A stretch of 64,000 nt of DNA from NCBI RefSeq assembly GCF_001591025.1, contig NZ_BCTZ01000004.1, positions 1 to 64,000 on the forward strand. Direction: 5' to 3'. The position numbers and the translations under genes were made by a program. This stretch comes from Sphingomonas soli NBRC 100801 (GTDB lineage Bacteria > Pseudomonadota > Alphaproteobacteria > Sphingomonadales > Sphingomonadaceae). Shown here piece after piece: positions 15,621 through 24,927 of the stretch. The notes below the pieces were generated by a model. It was not told the DNA's origin. It saw only the letters and a program-made list of their open reading frames with translations, and did no database searches. The stretch's first letter is position 1. Every line of letters begins with the position of its first letter.

Positions 15621-15703
15621 CGTCACCCCGGCCTTGAGCCGGGGTCCAGCTTCTTCTTTTGTTTCGCAGAACAGCGGGACCCCGGCTCAAGGCCGGGGTG
15701 ACG
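15621..15703. repeat. Perfect 27-bp inverted-repeat pair (REP/BIME type) between korA and korB
   Basis: The arms 15621-15647 and 15677-15703 are exact reverse complements separated by 29 bp. Each arm also contains a smaller palindrome (CCGGCCTTGAGCCGG). Related ACCCCGG...CCGGGGT hairpins occur elsewhere in the window (19138, 24901, 40373, 47320). In mRNA it would form a long hairpin between the two subunit genes, which could stabilise korA message or reduce korB reading. Confidence 0.9.
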
Positions 15704-15716
15704 TTGGAGATATGGC

Positions 15717-16745
15717 ATGAACGAAATCACCACCATCCGCCCCTCGACCCCCAAGGATTGGGAAACCGATCAGGAAGTCCGCTGGTGCCCCGGCTGCGGG
15801 GACTATGCAATCCTCAAGGCAGTGCAGCGCACGATGCCCGAGATTGGCGGGACGCCTGAAAACACCGTATTTGTCAGCGGCATCGGCTGCTCGTCGCGCT
15901 TTCCCTATTATATGGAAACCTATGGCTTCCACACCATCCACGGTCGTGCGCCGGCGGTGGCTACCGGGGTCAAGCTTGCCAATCCGGAACTCGACGTGTG
16001 GATCATTACCGGCGACGGCGATGCGCTGTCGATCGGCGGCAACCACACGATGCATCTGCTGCGCCGGAACCTGAACTGCCAGGTGCTGCTGTTCAACAAC
16101 GAGATCTACGGCCTGACCAAGGGGCAATATTCGCCGACCAGCCGTGAGGGCACGCGTTCGCCTTCCACGCCCTTCGGTTCGGTCGATCACCCGGCCAAGC
16201 CCTGCGCCTTTGCGCTGGGCAGTGGCGCGCGTTTCGTGGCGCGCGGGATCGACGTTCACAAGAATCTGCCGAGCGTGCTGAAGGCGGCCCACGCGCATCA
16301 GGGCGCGGCCTTTGTCGAGATCTTCCAGAACTGCATCGTCTATAATGACGAGGTGTTTGAGCCCTTCACCGCCAAGCCGAACGCGCAGGCGAACCAGATG
16401 TGGGTCGCGCATGGCGAGCCGCTGCTTTTCGCTGGCGGCACAAAGGGGCTGGCGCTGGACACCGAGACGCTGACGCTGAAGGTCGTCGACGTGGTCGATG
16501 GCGATACCAGCGGCGTGATCGTCCACAATGTTAAGAATCGCGCCATCGCCCATCTGCTTGTCGAGATGCCGTTTGGCCCGTTTCCGATGGCCTTGGGGGT
16601 GATTTACGACGATCCCGCGCCAACCTTTGAAAGCGCGGTCGTGGCGCAGAACCAGGCCGCGAGCGAAGGCAAGAAGCCCGATCTCCAGAAGCTGGTCGCC
16701 AAGGGCCAGACCTGGATGGTGGACAAGCAACCCCACGCGATCTGA
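15717..16745 (+). CDS. korB: 2-oxoglutarate:ferredoxin oxidoreductase, beta subunit
   Basis: 342 residues. TPP-binding subunit: RWCPGCGDYAILKAVQ at the N-terminus (iron-sulfur/Cys motif), SGIGCSSRFPYYM, and the thiamine diphosphate motif TGDGDALSIGGNH (about residue 99). Partner of KorA. ATG at 15717 lies 13 bp after the intergenic inverted repeat and behind TTGGAGA. Followed after 4 bp by a CFA-synthase-like gene, suggesting one transcript. Confidence 0.94.
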   Translation: MNEITTIRPSTPKDWETDQEVRWCPGCGDYAILKAVQRTMPEIGGTPENTVFVSGIGCSSRFPYYMETYGFHTIHGRAPAVATGVKLANPELDVWIITGDGDALSIGGNHTMHLLRRNLNCQVLLFNNEIYGLTKGQYSPTSREGTRSPSTPFGSVDHPAKPCAFALGSGARFVARGIDVHKNLPSVLKAAHAHQGAAFVEIFQNCIVYNDEVFEPFTAKPNAQANQMWVAHGEPLLFAGGTKGLALDTETLTLKVVDVVDGDTSGVIVHNVKNRAIAHLLVEMPFGPFPMALGVIYDDPAPTFESAVVAQNQAASEGKKPDLQKLVAKGQTWMVDKQPHAI

Positions 16746-16749
16746 CAGG

Positions 16750-17949
16750 ATGGGCGCGGGGGCGGGAGAGCTGGGGCAGGTCGGAAGCCGACCGGGCTTT
16801 TTCGAACGCACGCTCGATCGCATCGATGCAGGGATAATGGCAGGCCAGATCCATGTGATCCGGCCAGATGGCTCTCGGCGCACGCTGGGAGGGCGCGCAG
16901 AAGGGCCTGACGCGACCGTGGAGCTTCGACGCTGGCGAGCTCTCGTACGGCTCGCTGTCGGTGGGTCGGTCGGGTGGTACCAGGCCTGGGGGAATGGCGA
17001 ATGGGCCAGCCCCGATCCGGTGCAGGTCTTCGCCTTGTTCAGCCGCAACCGCCACACGCTGAGGGGACTTGGCCGCGCGGCGGGGCCCTGTCGGCTTGCC
17101 AAGCGCGCCTGGCACTGGCTGCATCGCAACAGCCGCACGGGCTCCCGCAAGAACATCCATTTCCATTATGATCTGGGCAATGAATTCTACGCCCAGTGGC
17201 TCGATCCGGGCATGACCTATTCGAGCGCGCTGTTCGCCTCCGCCGATCAGTCGCTCCAGAGCGCGCAGCAGGCCAAGCTCGACGCGATCCTTGCGCGCAC
17301 GGAGACTGCCCCCGGCGACACGATCCTTGAAATCGGGTGCGGCTGGGGTTCCTTTGCTGAGACGGCGTTGGCTGGCGGACGCGAGATCCACGGCATCACG
17401 CTTTCGACCGAGCAGCTTGCCTATGCGAGCGCGCGCAACCCGCGCGGCCGGTTCAGCCTGACCGATTATCGCGACGTGACCGGCAGCTACGATGCCGTGG
17501 TGAGCATCGAGATGGCCGAAGCGGTGGGCCGCGAATATTGGCCAGCCTATATCTCCGCCATCGCGAAAGCGCTGAAACCCGGCGGGCGCGCCGCGCTTCA
17601 GATCATCACCTTCGACGACGCATTGTTCCAAGACTATGCGGCGAATGTCGATTTCATCCAGGCCTATATCTTCCCCGGCGGCCTGCTGATCTCGGAAAGC
17701 GCCTTTCGCGAACTTGCTCGGCAGAACGGCATGGAATGGCGCGATGAAGCGCGTTTCGGGGCCAGCTATGCCGAGACTTGCAAGCGCTGGCGCGAGAATT
17801 TCGAGGCTGCGGCGGCTACGGGTGCGCTGCCGAAGCAATTTGATGCGGGCTTCATTGCGCTTTGGCGCTATTACCTGATGTATTGCGAAGGCGGATTCAG
17901 AGGTGGCGGCATCGACGTCCTTCAGGTCACGCTGGTGAAGGAGAGATGA
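16750..17949 (+). CDS. Cyclopropane-fatty-acyl-phospholipid synthase family methyltransferase
   Basis: About 399 residues. The C-terminal SAM-dependent CFA-synthase domain starts at NIHFHYDLGNEFYAQWLDPGMTYSSALF and contains the SAM motif LEIGCGWGSFAE and the YIFPGG, RRWRENF-like and LWRYYLMYCEGGF segments. CFA synthases methylenate unsaturated membrane acyl chains; paralogues modify other lipids, so substrate is uncertain. The ATG at 16750 is close to the korB stop with a poor RBS; an internal ATG at 16836 is an alternative. Confidence 0.87.
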   Translation: MGAGAGELGQVGSRPGFFERTLDRIDAGIMAGQIHVIRPDGSRRTLGGRAEGPDATVELRRWRALVRLAVGGSVGWYQAWGNGEWASPDPVQVFALFSRNRHTLRGLGRAAGPCRLAKRAWHWLHRNSRTGSRKNIHFHYDLGNEFYAQWLDPGMTYSSALFASADQSLQSAQQAKLDAILARTETAPGDTILEIGCGWGSFAETALAGGREIHGITLSTEQLAYASARNPRGRFSLTDYRDVTGSYDAVVSIEMAEAVGREYWPAYISAIAKALKPGGRAALQIITFDDALFQDYAANVDFIQAYIFPGGLLISESAFRELARQNGMEWRDEARFGASYAETCKRWRENFEAAAATGALPKQFDAGFIALWRYYLMYCEGGFRGGGIDVLQVTLVKER

Positions 17950-19118
17950 TGCTGAAGACCTGGATGTTGCCGCTCGCGTTGCTGACGAGCGCCCCCGCTT
18001 TCGCGCAGGCGGTCGTATCGCCCGATGTGAAGGCAAGCCCGCAGGACAATGCCGGGCTGCGCAAGGTGGGCGCCGAGGTGCTGTTCTGGAGCCAGGCGCA
18101 GCGTGACGCGAATTTCCCGCAGATGGAGAAAATCTTCCCCGGCAATATTGCCAAGGCGGGCAAGAAGGTGCGCGCGCTCCCCGCAGGTACGCCGCTCACC
18201 TTTCCTGCGGCCGAACTGGATGCGTTCATCGCCGAGCAGAATGTGAGCGGCCTGATCGTGCTCAAGGACGGCAAGATCATCCTGGAACGCTATGCCCGGG
18301 GCTATGGTCCTGAAGGGCGCTGGACGAGCTTCTCGGTAGCGAAATCCTTCACCTCCACGCTGGTCGGCGCGGCGATCAAGGATGGCTTTATCAAGTCGGT
18401 CGATGAGCCGGTGACCAAGCATATCCCCGAACTGGCCGGCAGCGGCTATGACGGGGTCAGCATCGCGCAATTGCTGACGATGACGTCGGGCGTGAAATGG
18501 AACGAGGATTATACCGATCCCAAGTCCGACGTAGCGCGGATGTTCCTGGAACCCGTGCCGGCGGGTGAGGACCCCACCGTCTGGTACATGAAGAAGCTGC
18601 CGAGCGAAGCGAAGCCGGGCACCAAATGGGTGTACAAGACGGGCGAGACCAATTTGATCGGCGTGCTCGTGATGCGTGCGACGAAGAAGCCGCTGGCGAG
18701 CTATCTGAGCGAGAAAATCTGGTCGAAGGGGATGGAGCAGGACGCGTTCTGGATGGTCGATCCATCGGGCAACGAAGTCAGCGGGTGCTGCCTGTCTGTG
18801 TCACTGCGTGACTATGCCCGAATGGGCCTGCTCGCGCTGGAGGGCGGCAAGGGCGTGGTGCCGGCGAACTGGTTTGCGGAATCCACGCGCGCCCATGCTG
18901 ACATCGGCGCGCCGGGTTATGGCTATGGCTATCAGTGGTGGACCTACCCTGAGGAGCGCTTTGGCGCGCAGGGGATTTTCGGCCAAACGATCCGCGTGGA
19001 TCCGAAGAGCAAGGTGGTGATCGCCGTCTCGGCGGCCGCGCCCAAGGCTTCCGACCCTGCTTATGGCCGGGCGCGAACGGCGTTTCTGGACAAATTGTTC
19101 GCGGCCGCGGCGAAGTAG
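17946..19118 (+). CDS. Secreted serine hydrolase, beta-lactamase/class C family
   Basis: 390 residues. Cleavable signal peptide (MMLKTWMLPLALLTSAPAFAQA). Beta-lactamase/penicillin-binding fold with SxxK at FSVAKSFTSTL, the YxN-like region around TSGVKWNEDY and a C-terminal domain ending near GYGYQWWTYPEE. Family members are esterases, peptidases or lactamases; E. coli AmpH-like and 6-aminohexanoate-dimer hydrolases share this layout. ATG at 17946 overlaps the CFA-like stop. Exact substrate unknown. Confidence 0.82.
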   Translation: MMLKTWMLPLALLTSAPAFAQAVVSPDVKASPQDNAGLRKVGAEVLFWSQAQRDANFPQMEKIFPGNIAKAGKKVRALPAGTPLTFPAAELDAFIAEQNVSGLIVLKDGKIILERYARGYGPEGRWTSFSVAKSFTSTLVGAAIKDGFIKSVDEPVTKHIPELAGSGYDGVSIAQLLTMTSGVKWNEDYTDPKSDVARMFLEPVPAGEDPTVWYMKKLPSEAKPGTKWVYKTGETNLIGVLVMRATKKPLASYLSEKIWSKGMEQDAFWMVDPSGNEVSGCCLSVSLRDYARMGLLALEGGKGVVPANWFAESTRAHADIGAPGYGYGYQWWTYPEERFGAQGIFGQTIRVDPKSKVVIAVSAAAPKASDPAYGRARTAFLDKLFAAAAK

Positions 19119-19137
19119 CCGGACGTCTTGATCGGGA

Positions 19138-19161
19138 GTTCCCCGGCCTATGCCGGGGAAC
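19138..19161. terminator. Hairpin between convergent genes, possible bidirectional terminator
   Basis: GTTCCCCGGC and GCCGGGGAAC form a perfect 10-bp stem with a 4-nt loop, between the serine-hydrolase stop (19118) and the SDR stop (19167), both running towards it. No T-run on either side, so Rho-independent termination is uncertain; it may also belong to the CCCCGG repeat family seen at 15621 and 40373. Confidence 0.5.
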
Positions 19162-19166
19162 GGGCG

Positions 19167-19877
19167 CTATTCCACGCGCTCGAAATGCCCGGTCTCGAAT
19201 CCCGCGGTCATCAGCGCGGCAATCCGCTCGGCCACGACTTCGGCGGGCTTTACCGTTTCGGGATTCTCGCCCGGATAAGCGCGGGCGCGCATCTTGGTGC
19301 GGGTGGCGCCGGGATCGATCAGCGCGGTGCGCACGGCGGTGATGTGCCGGACTTCCTCGCCATAGCTGAGCAGCAGATTCTCAAACGCGGCCTTGGACGC
19401 GCCATAGCTGCCCCAATAGGCGCGGGGGATACGGCCGACGCTGGAGGTTAGGCCGATCACCCGGGCGTTCTGCGACTTGCGCAGCAGCGGATCGAAAGCC
19501 GCGAGCAGGGCTGCCTGGGCCGTAACGTTGAGCGTCAGCACCTTGGCGAATTCCTTGAAGTCGATCGCACCCGTGGCACTCAGCGAACCCAGGGCGGCGG
19601 CGTTGAGCACCAGCATGTCGAGCGCTTCCCAGCGCTCGGCCACCGCACCCGCGAGCCGGGCGATGCTGTCATTCTCGGTCAGGTCCATCGGCGCGATCGT
19701 CGCGGTGCCACCGGCTGCGTCGATCGCCTCCTCGACTTCCTCAAGCCCCCCTGCGGTGCGCGCGGTGAGGATCACGTGCGCGCCCGCCTTGCCCAGGGCG
19801 AGCGCGGTAGCCGCGCCGATCCCGCGGCTGGCGCCGGTCACAAGAGCGAGCTTGTTGGCTAAAGGCTTGTCGGTCAC
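19167..19877 (-). CDS. SDR family oxidoreductase
   Basis: 236 residues, classical short-chain dehydrogenase. NAD(P)-binding TGASRGIGAATALALG (about 15-30), a VLNAAALG variant of the NNAG motif, and the catalytic YxxxK in YWGSYGASKAAFE. It lies 21 bp downstream of purF on the same strand and is probably co-transcribed with it. Substrate not recognisable. Confidence 0.85.
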   Translation of the reverse strand: MTDKPLANKLALVTGASRGIGAATALALGKAGAHVILTARTAGGLEEVEEAIDAAGGTATIAPMDLTENDSIARLAGAVAERWEALDMLVLNAAALGSLSATGAIDFKEFAKVLTLNVTAQAALLAAFDPLLRKSQNARVIGLTSSVGRIPRAYWGSYGASKAAFENLLLSYGEEVRHITAVRTALIDPGATRTKMRARAYPGENPETVKPAEVVAERIAALMTAGFETGHFERVE

Positions 19878-19898
19878 GCGAATCTCCGGGAACGGGGC

Positions 19899-21356
19899 TT
19901 AGCCTACCCGTTCCTCCAGAAGCGCGAACTGGTCAACCGGCGCGAGTTCGTCCTGATCGGTGAGCGGGGTAGGATATTCGCCGGTGAAGCAGGCATCGCA
20001 ATATTTGGGCTGCGCTGCGCGGCTGCTTTCACCCAGCGCCTTGTAGAGCCCGTCGATCGAGATGAAGGCCAGGCTGTCGGCGTGGATGAAGTCGGTCATC
20101 CCGCCCACATCGAGCTTGGCGGCGAGCAGCTTAGTGCGCTCCGGCGTATCGACACCGTAGAAGCAGCTGTGCCGGGTCGGTGGGCTGGCGATGCGCATAT
20201 GGACTTCGGCGGCCCCCGCCTCGCGCATCATCTGCACGATTTTCAGGCTGGTGGTGCCGCGCACGATCGAATCGTCGATCAGCACGATGCGCTTGCCCTT
20301 GATCAGCTCGCGATTGGCGTTGTGCTTCAATTTGACGCCCAGGTGGCGGACCTTGTCGCCCGGCTGGATGAAGGTGCGGCCGACATAATGCGAGCGGATG
20401 ATGCCGAGCTCGAACGGAATGCCGCTCTCCTGCGCATAGCCGATCGCGGCGGGGACGCCCGAATCGGGGACCGGGACGACGAGGTCGGCCTCGATCGGCG
20501 CTTCGGTGGCGAGCTGCGCGCCGATCGCCTTGCGCACCGAATAGACCGAGCGATCCTCGGCAATCGAATCGGGGCGCGAGAAATAGACATATTCGAAGAT
20601 ACAGGGCCGCGCGGCGCTCTGCGGGAAGGGCTTGTGCGAGGAGATCTCGCCGCCCGCCTTGACGATCACAAGTTCGCCCGGCTCGACATCGCGGACATAT
20701 TCCGCGCCGACCACGTCGAGTGCCACGGTTTCGGAGGCGAAGACGATCGTGTCGTCGAGCTTGCCCATCACCAGCGGCCGGATGCCCAGCGGATCGCGGC
20801 AGGCGATCATACCCTCCGGCGTCATCACGATCAGCGAATAGGCGCCTTCGACTTGCTTGAGCGCATCGATGAAGCGATCGATCAGCGTGCGATATTGCGA
20901 GGTGGCGACGAGATGGATGATCACCTCGGTATCGCTGGTCGATTGGAAGATCGCACCGCGGCGGACCAGATCACGTCGCAGCCGCATCGCGTTCGAGATA
21001 TTGCCGTTATGCGCCACCGCGAAGCCGCCGCTTGCCAGCTCGGCGTAAAGTGGCTGCACGTTGCGGATCGCCGTCTCGCCGGTGGTGGAATAGCGCACGT
21101 GGCCGCAGGCGCTGTTGCCGTGCAGCGCGCGAATCACGTCGTCCCGATCGAAATTCCCGGCGACATGACCCATCGCGCGATGGGTGTGGAACTGATTCCC
21201 GTCCCAACTGGTGATCCCCGCAGCCTCCTGGCCGCGATGCTGGAGCGCATGCAGGCCGAGCGCGACTGCTGCGGCAGCACCCTCCATGCCCGATACACCG
21301 AAAATGCCACACTCTTCGCGCAGCTTGTCGTCATCAAATGGGTGCGTGGTAAGCAT
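19899..21356 (-). CDS. purF: Amidophosphoribosyltransferase
   Basis: 485 residues. Commits PRPP and glutamine to purine synthesis as 5-phosphoribosylamine. The glutaminase nucleophile Cys is in REECGIFGV (about residue 16) after a short propeptide; the PRPP site is VLIDDSIVRGTTS, and the VVPVPDSGVPAAIGYAQESGIPFELGIIRSHYVGRTF region is typical. No Fe-S cysteine deviation is obvious. Leads a likely two-gene transcript with the SDR. Confidence 0.96.
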   Translation of the reverse strand: MLTTHPFDDDKLREECGIFGVSGMEGAAAAVALGLHALQHRGQEAAGITSWDGNQFHTHRAMGHVAGNFDRDDVIRALHGNSACGHVRYSTTGETAIRNVQPLYAELASGGFAVAHNGNISNAMRLRRDLVRRGAIFQSTSDTEVIIHLVATSQYRTLIDRFIDALKQVEGAYSLIVMTPEGMIACRDPLGIRPLVMGKLDDTIVFASETVALDVVGAEYVRDVEPGELVIVKAGGEISSHKPFPQSAARPCIFEYVYFSRPDSIAEDRSVYSVRKAIGAQLATEAPIEADLVVPVPDSGVPAAIGYAQESGIPFELGIIRSHYVGRTFIQPGDKVRHLGVKLKHNANRELIKGKRIVLIDDSIVRGTTSLKIVQMMREAGAAEVHMRIASPPTRHSCFYGVDTPERTKLLAAKLDVGGMTDFIHADSLAFISIDGLYKALGESSRAAQPKYCDACFTGEYPTPLTDQDELAPVDQFALLEERVG

Positions 21357-21483
21357 CGGCCCTCAAGGGGTTCGGAACTGTCGCGGGCCATATAGGCGGT
21401 TGAACGCGCTTTGTCGCCCGTTCGTCACAAAGAAATGAACCACGCGATTTTCCGCACGTTTTCAACGCGGAAGGAGATAGGTC

Positions 21484-21732
21484 ATGGCCAAGGACCACGG
21501 ACCCCAGATCAAGAACGACAAGCTTTACGAGGACCTGCGCGACGACGGTGCTTCGAAAGAGAAGGCGGCGCGAATCGCCAATGCCAGGGAAGCGGACACA
21601 CTCGGTCACAAAGGCACCCGCCTCGACGACCGCTCGAAGGCCGAACTCTACGACGAAGCGAGGGAGATAGGCATCGAGGGCCGCTCGAAGATGGACAAGG
21701 ACGAATTGGTCGACGCCATCCGGGAGCATTGA
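21484..21732 (+). CDS. Small Rho-N / SAP-like domain protein, 82 aa
   Basis: MAKDHGPQIKNDKLYEDLRDDGASKEKAARIANA followed by RSKAELYDEAREIGIEGRSKMDKDELVDAIREH, the latter being the Rho termination-factor N-terminal helix-extended-loop-helix. Very charged, soluble. RBS AAGGAGA precedes the ATG. Nucleic-acid binding likely by fold; proteins of this type are often stress-induced in sphingomonads (general knowledge). Stand-alone gene, divergent from purF. Confidence 0.75.
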   Translation: MAKDHGPQIKNDKLYEDLRDDGASKEKAARIANAREADTLGHKGTRLDDRSKAELYDEAREIGIEGRSKMDKDELVDAIREH

Positions 21733-21781
21733 CCCCGCCTTGGCGCTTTCGCCGTAGCACCGGGTTGGCTAGACCCGCCCC

Positions 21782-22141
21782 GTGACCGATCAACGCGATA
21801 CGAGCCTGACGCTCGACCCGAAATATGACGCCGCCGGGCTTATCACCGCCGTCGCCACCGATATGACCGGCCGGTTGCTGATGGTCGCGCATATGAACGC
21901 CGATGCGCTGGCGGCCACGCTCGAATCGGGCGATGCGACCTTCTGGTCGCGCAGCCGGGCACGTTTGTGGAAGAAGGGCGAGACTTCCGGCCATGTGCTG
22001 AAGGTCCGCGAGGTTCGCATCGATTGCGATCAGGACGCGCTGTGGCTCAAATGCGAGCCGCTGGGTCCGGCCTGTCACACCGGCGAGCAAAGCTGCTTCT
22101 ATCGCGTCATTGAGGATGGCAAGCTGGTCCGTCGCGCATGA
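21782..22141 (+). CDS. hisI: Phosphoribosyl-AMP cyclohydrolase
   Basis: 119 residues, monofunctional HisI, third step of histidine synthesis. Zinc and magnesium ligands are visible in [31 protein letters not shown]. Start is GTG at 21782. The stop overlaps the ATG of the lipoprotein gene (ATGA). The other his genes are not in this window. Confidence 0.93.
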   Translation: MTDQRDTSLTLDPKYDAAGLITAVATDMTGRLLMVAHMNADALAATLESGDATFWSRSRARLWKKGETSGHVLKVREVRIDCDQDALWLKCEPLGPACHTGEQSCFYRVIEDGKLVRRA

Positions 22142-22626
22142 GGTGGCTACCGGGACTCCTGATGCTGGCAGCCTGTTCGGGGCAGCAGGCCGCAAAGGAT
22201 CAGCCGCCACAGGATCTGGAAAAGGCAGCGATCGAGCGCGGGCTCGTCCGCAACCCGGCGGACACCGAGATTGCGGGGCTCTACGCGCGCGATACCGACC
22301 GGATCTGCATCGTCTCCACCAGCATCGGCTACAAGGTTGGCGCGTTCGTCGATTATGGAGACGGAATCACGTGCAGCGGCACGGGCACGGCGAGCAGGGT
22401 GGGGGAGACACTGCGTATCGAACTGGGGGCGGAAGGGAACTGCGGGTTCGACGCAAAGTTCGACGGCGACAAGATTACGGTGCCCGGCGCTCTTCCTGCC
22501 GGATGCGACAAATTGTGCAATCGCCGCGCATCCTATGCCGGGCTGGAAGTCACGCGTCTGAGTGAATCTCCGGCCGAGGCCGCGGCGATGCGCGACGCGA
22601 ACGGAAAGCGGCTTTGCGGAGATTGA
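22138..22626 (+). CDS. Putative lipoprotein of unknown function
   Basis: 162 residues with a lipobox: [17 protein letters not shown] (Cys13 to be lipidated after LAA). The mature part has four Cys residues and a beta-rich pattern ([28 protein letters not shown]). Overlaps hisI by ATGA. Unknown role, probably envelope-associated. Its stop lies within the MerR operator-like sequence of the next gene. Confidence 0.7.
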   Translation: MRWLPGLLMLAACSGQQAAKDQPPQDLEKAAIERGLVRNPADTEIAGLYARDTDRICIVSTSIGYKVGAFVDYGDGITCSGTGTASRVGETLRIELGAEGNCGFDAKFDGDKITVPGALPAGCDKLCNRRASYAGLEVTRLSESPAEAAAMRDANGKRLCGD

Positions 22627-22637
22627 CGTTCACGTAA
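22623..22637 (+). promoter_or_regulatory. MerR/LiuR-like operator half-palindrome
   Basis: TTGACGTTCACGTAA contains ACGT-TC-ACGT (a palindrome with 8 of 10 positions matching) and lies 21 bp upstream of the MerR-family gene start. It resembles the ACGTnnACGT-type sites of LiuR-like MerR regulators of acyl-CoA catabolism, as I recall them. It suggests autoregulation. Overlaps the upstream stop codon. Confidence 0.45.
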
Positions 22638-22657
22638 GGGGAAGATATCCTCTCTTC

Positions 22658-23080
22658 ATGCTCGATGCCGCCTTTCTCCAGGCACTGGCCCCGATCGAAC
22701 CGCGACCGGACCGCGATGCCTTTTCGATCTCCGACCTTTGCGCGGAATTCAACGTCACGCCCCGCGCCTTGCGCTTTTACGAGGATGAGGGGCTGATCGG
22801 CCCTGAACGCCGGGGCACCCAGCGCATCTATTCGCATCGCGACCGCGCCCGGCTCGCATGGATCCTGCGCGGCAAGCGTGTGGGTTTCAGCCTGGGCGAG
22901 ATCAAGGAGATGATCGATCTCTATGACGTGGGTGACGGGCGCAGCACGCAAAAGGCCGTGACCCTGGCCCGCTGCGAGGATCGCATCCGCCTGCTCGAAA
23001 ACCAGAAGCGCGACATCGACGAGCACATCGCCGAACTCCAGCAATTCGTTCAGCTGCTCAAAAGCAGCGACGCCAACTGA
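22658..23080 (+). CDS. MerR-family transcriptional regulator, acyl-CoA metabolism type
   Basis: 140 residues. Winged helix-turn-helix FSISDLCAEFNVTPRALRFYEDEGLIGPERRGTQRIYS, then a dimerisation helix with DRARLAWILRGKRVGFSLGEIKEMIDLYDVGDG and a coiled-coil C-terminus. No metal-binding Cys pair, so not a metal sensor. Located 9 bp before an acyl-CoA dehydrogenase, pointing to a LiuR-like control of acyl-CoA degradation. ATG at 22658 is the first Met after the operator-like site. Confidence 0.85.
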   Translation: MLDAAFLQALAPIEPRPDRDAFSISDLCAEFNVTPRALRFYEDEGLIGPERRGTQRIYSHRDRARLAWILRGKRVGFSLGEIKEMIDLYDVGDGRSTQKAVTLARCEDRIRLLENQKRDIDEHIAELQQFVQLLKSSDAN

Positions 23081-23089
23081 GGATCTGAA

Positions 23090-24892
23090 ATGCCCCAATA
23101 TACGCCACCCGTGCGCGACACGCGCTTCATCCTCGATTCGGTGATCGGGCTCGATCGCTATGCGAACCTGCCGGGATTCCAGAATGCGACTCCGGATATG
23201 GTCGATGCGGTGCTGGAACAAGGCGGCAAGTTCGTCGCGGAAGTACTGTTCCCGCTCAACCATTCGGGCGACCAGCAGGGCTGCACCCGCCACGACGATG
23301 GCAGCGTGACCACGCCGGATGGCTACAAGGAAGCGTATAAGGCGTTCGTCGAGAGCGGCTGGGGCACGCTGAGCGCGCCGGAGCAGTTTGGCGGGCAGGG
23401 GATGCCGCACGTCGTCTCCACCGCGTTCCAGGAATATATGATCTCGGCCAACATGGCGTTCGCCATGTATCCCGGGCTCACGCACGGCGCGGTCGCGTCG
23501 CTGCTGGTCAAGGGCTCGCCCGAGCAGCAGGAAAAATACGTCCCCAAGATGGTCTCGGGCGAGTGGGGCGGTACGATGAATCTAACCGAGCCGCACTGCG
23601 GCACCGATCTGGGCTTGATCCGTACCCGCGCCGAGCCGAACGCGGATGGCTCATGGTCGATCACCGGCACCAAGATCTTCATCTCGTCGGGCGAGCACGA
23701 CCTGACCGAGAACATCATCCATCTCGTTCTCGCCAAGACGCCCGGCGCGCCGGAGAGCAGCAAGGGCATTTCGCTGTTCGTCGTGCCCAAGTTCATCGTC
23801 AATGACGATGGCTCGCTGGGCGCGCGCAACGCGGTGAGCTGCGGCTCGATCGAGCACAAGATGGGTATCCATTCGAACTCGACCTGCGTCATGAACTATG
23901 ACGGCGCCACCGGCTGGCTGGTCGGCGAGGAGATGAAGGGTCTCGCCGCGATGTTCATCATGATGAACGCCGCGCGCCTCGGCGTCGGGCTTCAGGGTCT
24001 CGGCATCGGCGAAGTCGCGCTGCAGAACGCCGTGCAATATGCCGGCGACCGCCGGCAGGGCCGCGCGCTGACCGGCCCGGCCGAGCCGAACGAGAAGGCG
24101 GATACGCTGTTCGTCCACCCGGACGTCCGCCGCATGCTGATGGAAGGCAAGGCGCTCACCGAGGGGCTGCGGGCGCTGTGTTTGTGGGGCGCGCTCCAGG
24201 TCGATCTCGAGCATGCTGCGGAAACCGAGGAAGAGCGCCAGCTCGCCGCCGATCTCGTCGGCCTGCTAACCCCGGTGATCAAGGGCGTCGGCACCGATAT
24301 CGGCTACCGCGTCGCGACCGATAGCCAGCAGGTCTATGGCGGCCATGGCTACATCGCCGAATGGGGCATGGAGCAATATGTTCGCGATGCCCGCATCTCG
24401 ATGATCTATGAAGGCACCAACGGGGTGCAGGCGATGGATCTGGTCGGCCGCAAGCTCGCCCAGAATGGCGGCCGCGCGGTGCAGGCGCTGTTCAAGCTGG
24501 TGAGCGAGGAAATCGCGACGGCTAAGGGCGACGAGAAGCTCAAGGATTTTGCCGACGGCCTGGAAAAGGCGCTCGGTCATCTCCAGGGCGCGACGATGTG
24601 GCTCGCGGCCAATGGCTTCCAGAACCCCAACCATGTCGGTGCGGGCGCCTATCCTTATATGCAGCTCACCGGCACCGTCGCGCTAGGCCTGATGTGGCTG
24701 CGCATGGCGACGGTGGCTGCGGCGAAGCTGGCCGACGGCGCAGAAAATGCGAAGTTCTACGAGGCCAAACTGGTGACGGCGCGCTTCTATGCAGAGCGCT
24801 TTTTCCCGGATGCAGGCGCGCTGCGCCGCAAGATCGAGTCGGGCAGCGATGCGGTGATGGCGCTCGATCCGGAGATGTTCCGGGCGGCCTGA
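23090..24892 (+). CDS. Acyl-CoA dehydrogenase, long C-terminal form
   Basis: 600 residues. FAD-dependent dehydrogenation of an acyl-CoA thioester in beta-oxidation or related catabolism. Three-domain ACAD core: [18 protein letters not shown] and [57 protein letters not shown] (catalytic Glu in YEGTNG). About 200 residues longer than short-chain ACADs, like DmdC/AcdA-type enzymes. Directly follows the MerR regulator. Confidence 0.92.
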   Translation: MPQYTPPVRDTRFILDSVIGLDRYANLPGFQNATPDMVDAVLEQGGKFVAEVLFPLNHSGDQQGCTRHDDGSVTTPDGYKEAYKAFVESGWGTLSAPEQFGGQGMPHVVSTAFQEYMISANMAFAMYPGLTHGAVASLLVKGSPEQQEKYVPKMVSGEWGGTMNLTEPHCGTDLGLIRTRAEPNADGSWSITGTKIFISSGEHDLTENIIHLVLAKTPGAPESSKGISLFVVPKFIVNDDGSLGARNAVSCGSIEHKMGIHSNSTCVMNYDGATGWLVGEEMKGLAAMFIMMNAARLGVGLQGLGIGEVALQNAVQYAGDRRQGRALTGPAEPNEKADTLFVHPDVRRMLMEGKALTEGLRALCLWGALQVDLEHAAETEEERQLAADLVGLLTPVIKGVGTDIGYRVATDSQQVYGGHGYIAEWGMEQYVRDARISMIYEGTNGVQAMDLVGRKLAQNGGRAVQALFKLVSEEIATAKGDEKLKDFADGLEKALGHLQGATMWLAANGFQNPNHVGAGAYPYMQLTGTVALGLMWLRMATVAAAKLADGAENAKFYEAKLVTARFYAERFFPDAGALRRKIESGSDAVMALDPEMFRAA

Positions 24893-24898
24893 AGCCTG

Positions 24899-24927
24899 GA
24901 CGGTCCCGGCGGTAGCCGGGGTCCGTT
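24899..24927. terminator. Imperfect hairpin between convergent genes
   Basis: GGTCCCGGC at 24902-24910, loop GGTA, then GCCGGGGTCC; stem of about nine pairs with wobble. It fills the short gap between the acyl-CoA dehydrogenase stop and the cell-wall hydrolase stop, which run towards each other. No T-run. Related to the CCCCGG repeat family. Confidence 0.4.

Noticed and set aside
19138..19161. Confident Rho-independent terminator
   Set aside because: The stem is strong but no T-run follows on either strand; kept only as a possible terminator.
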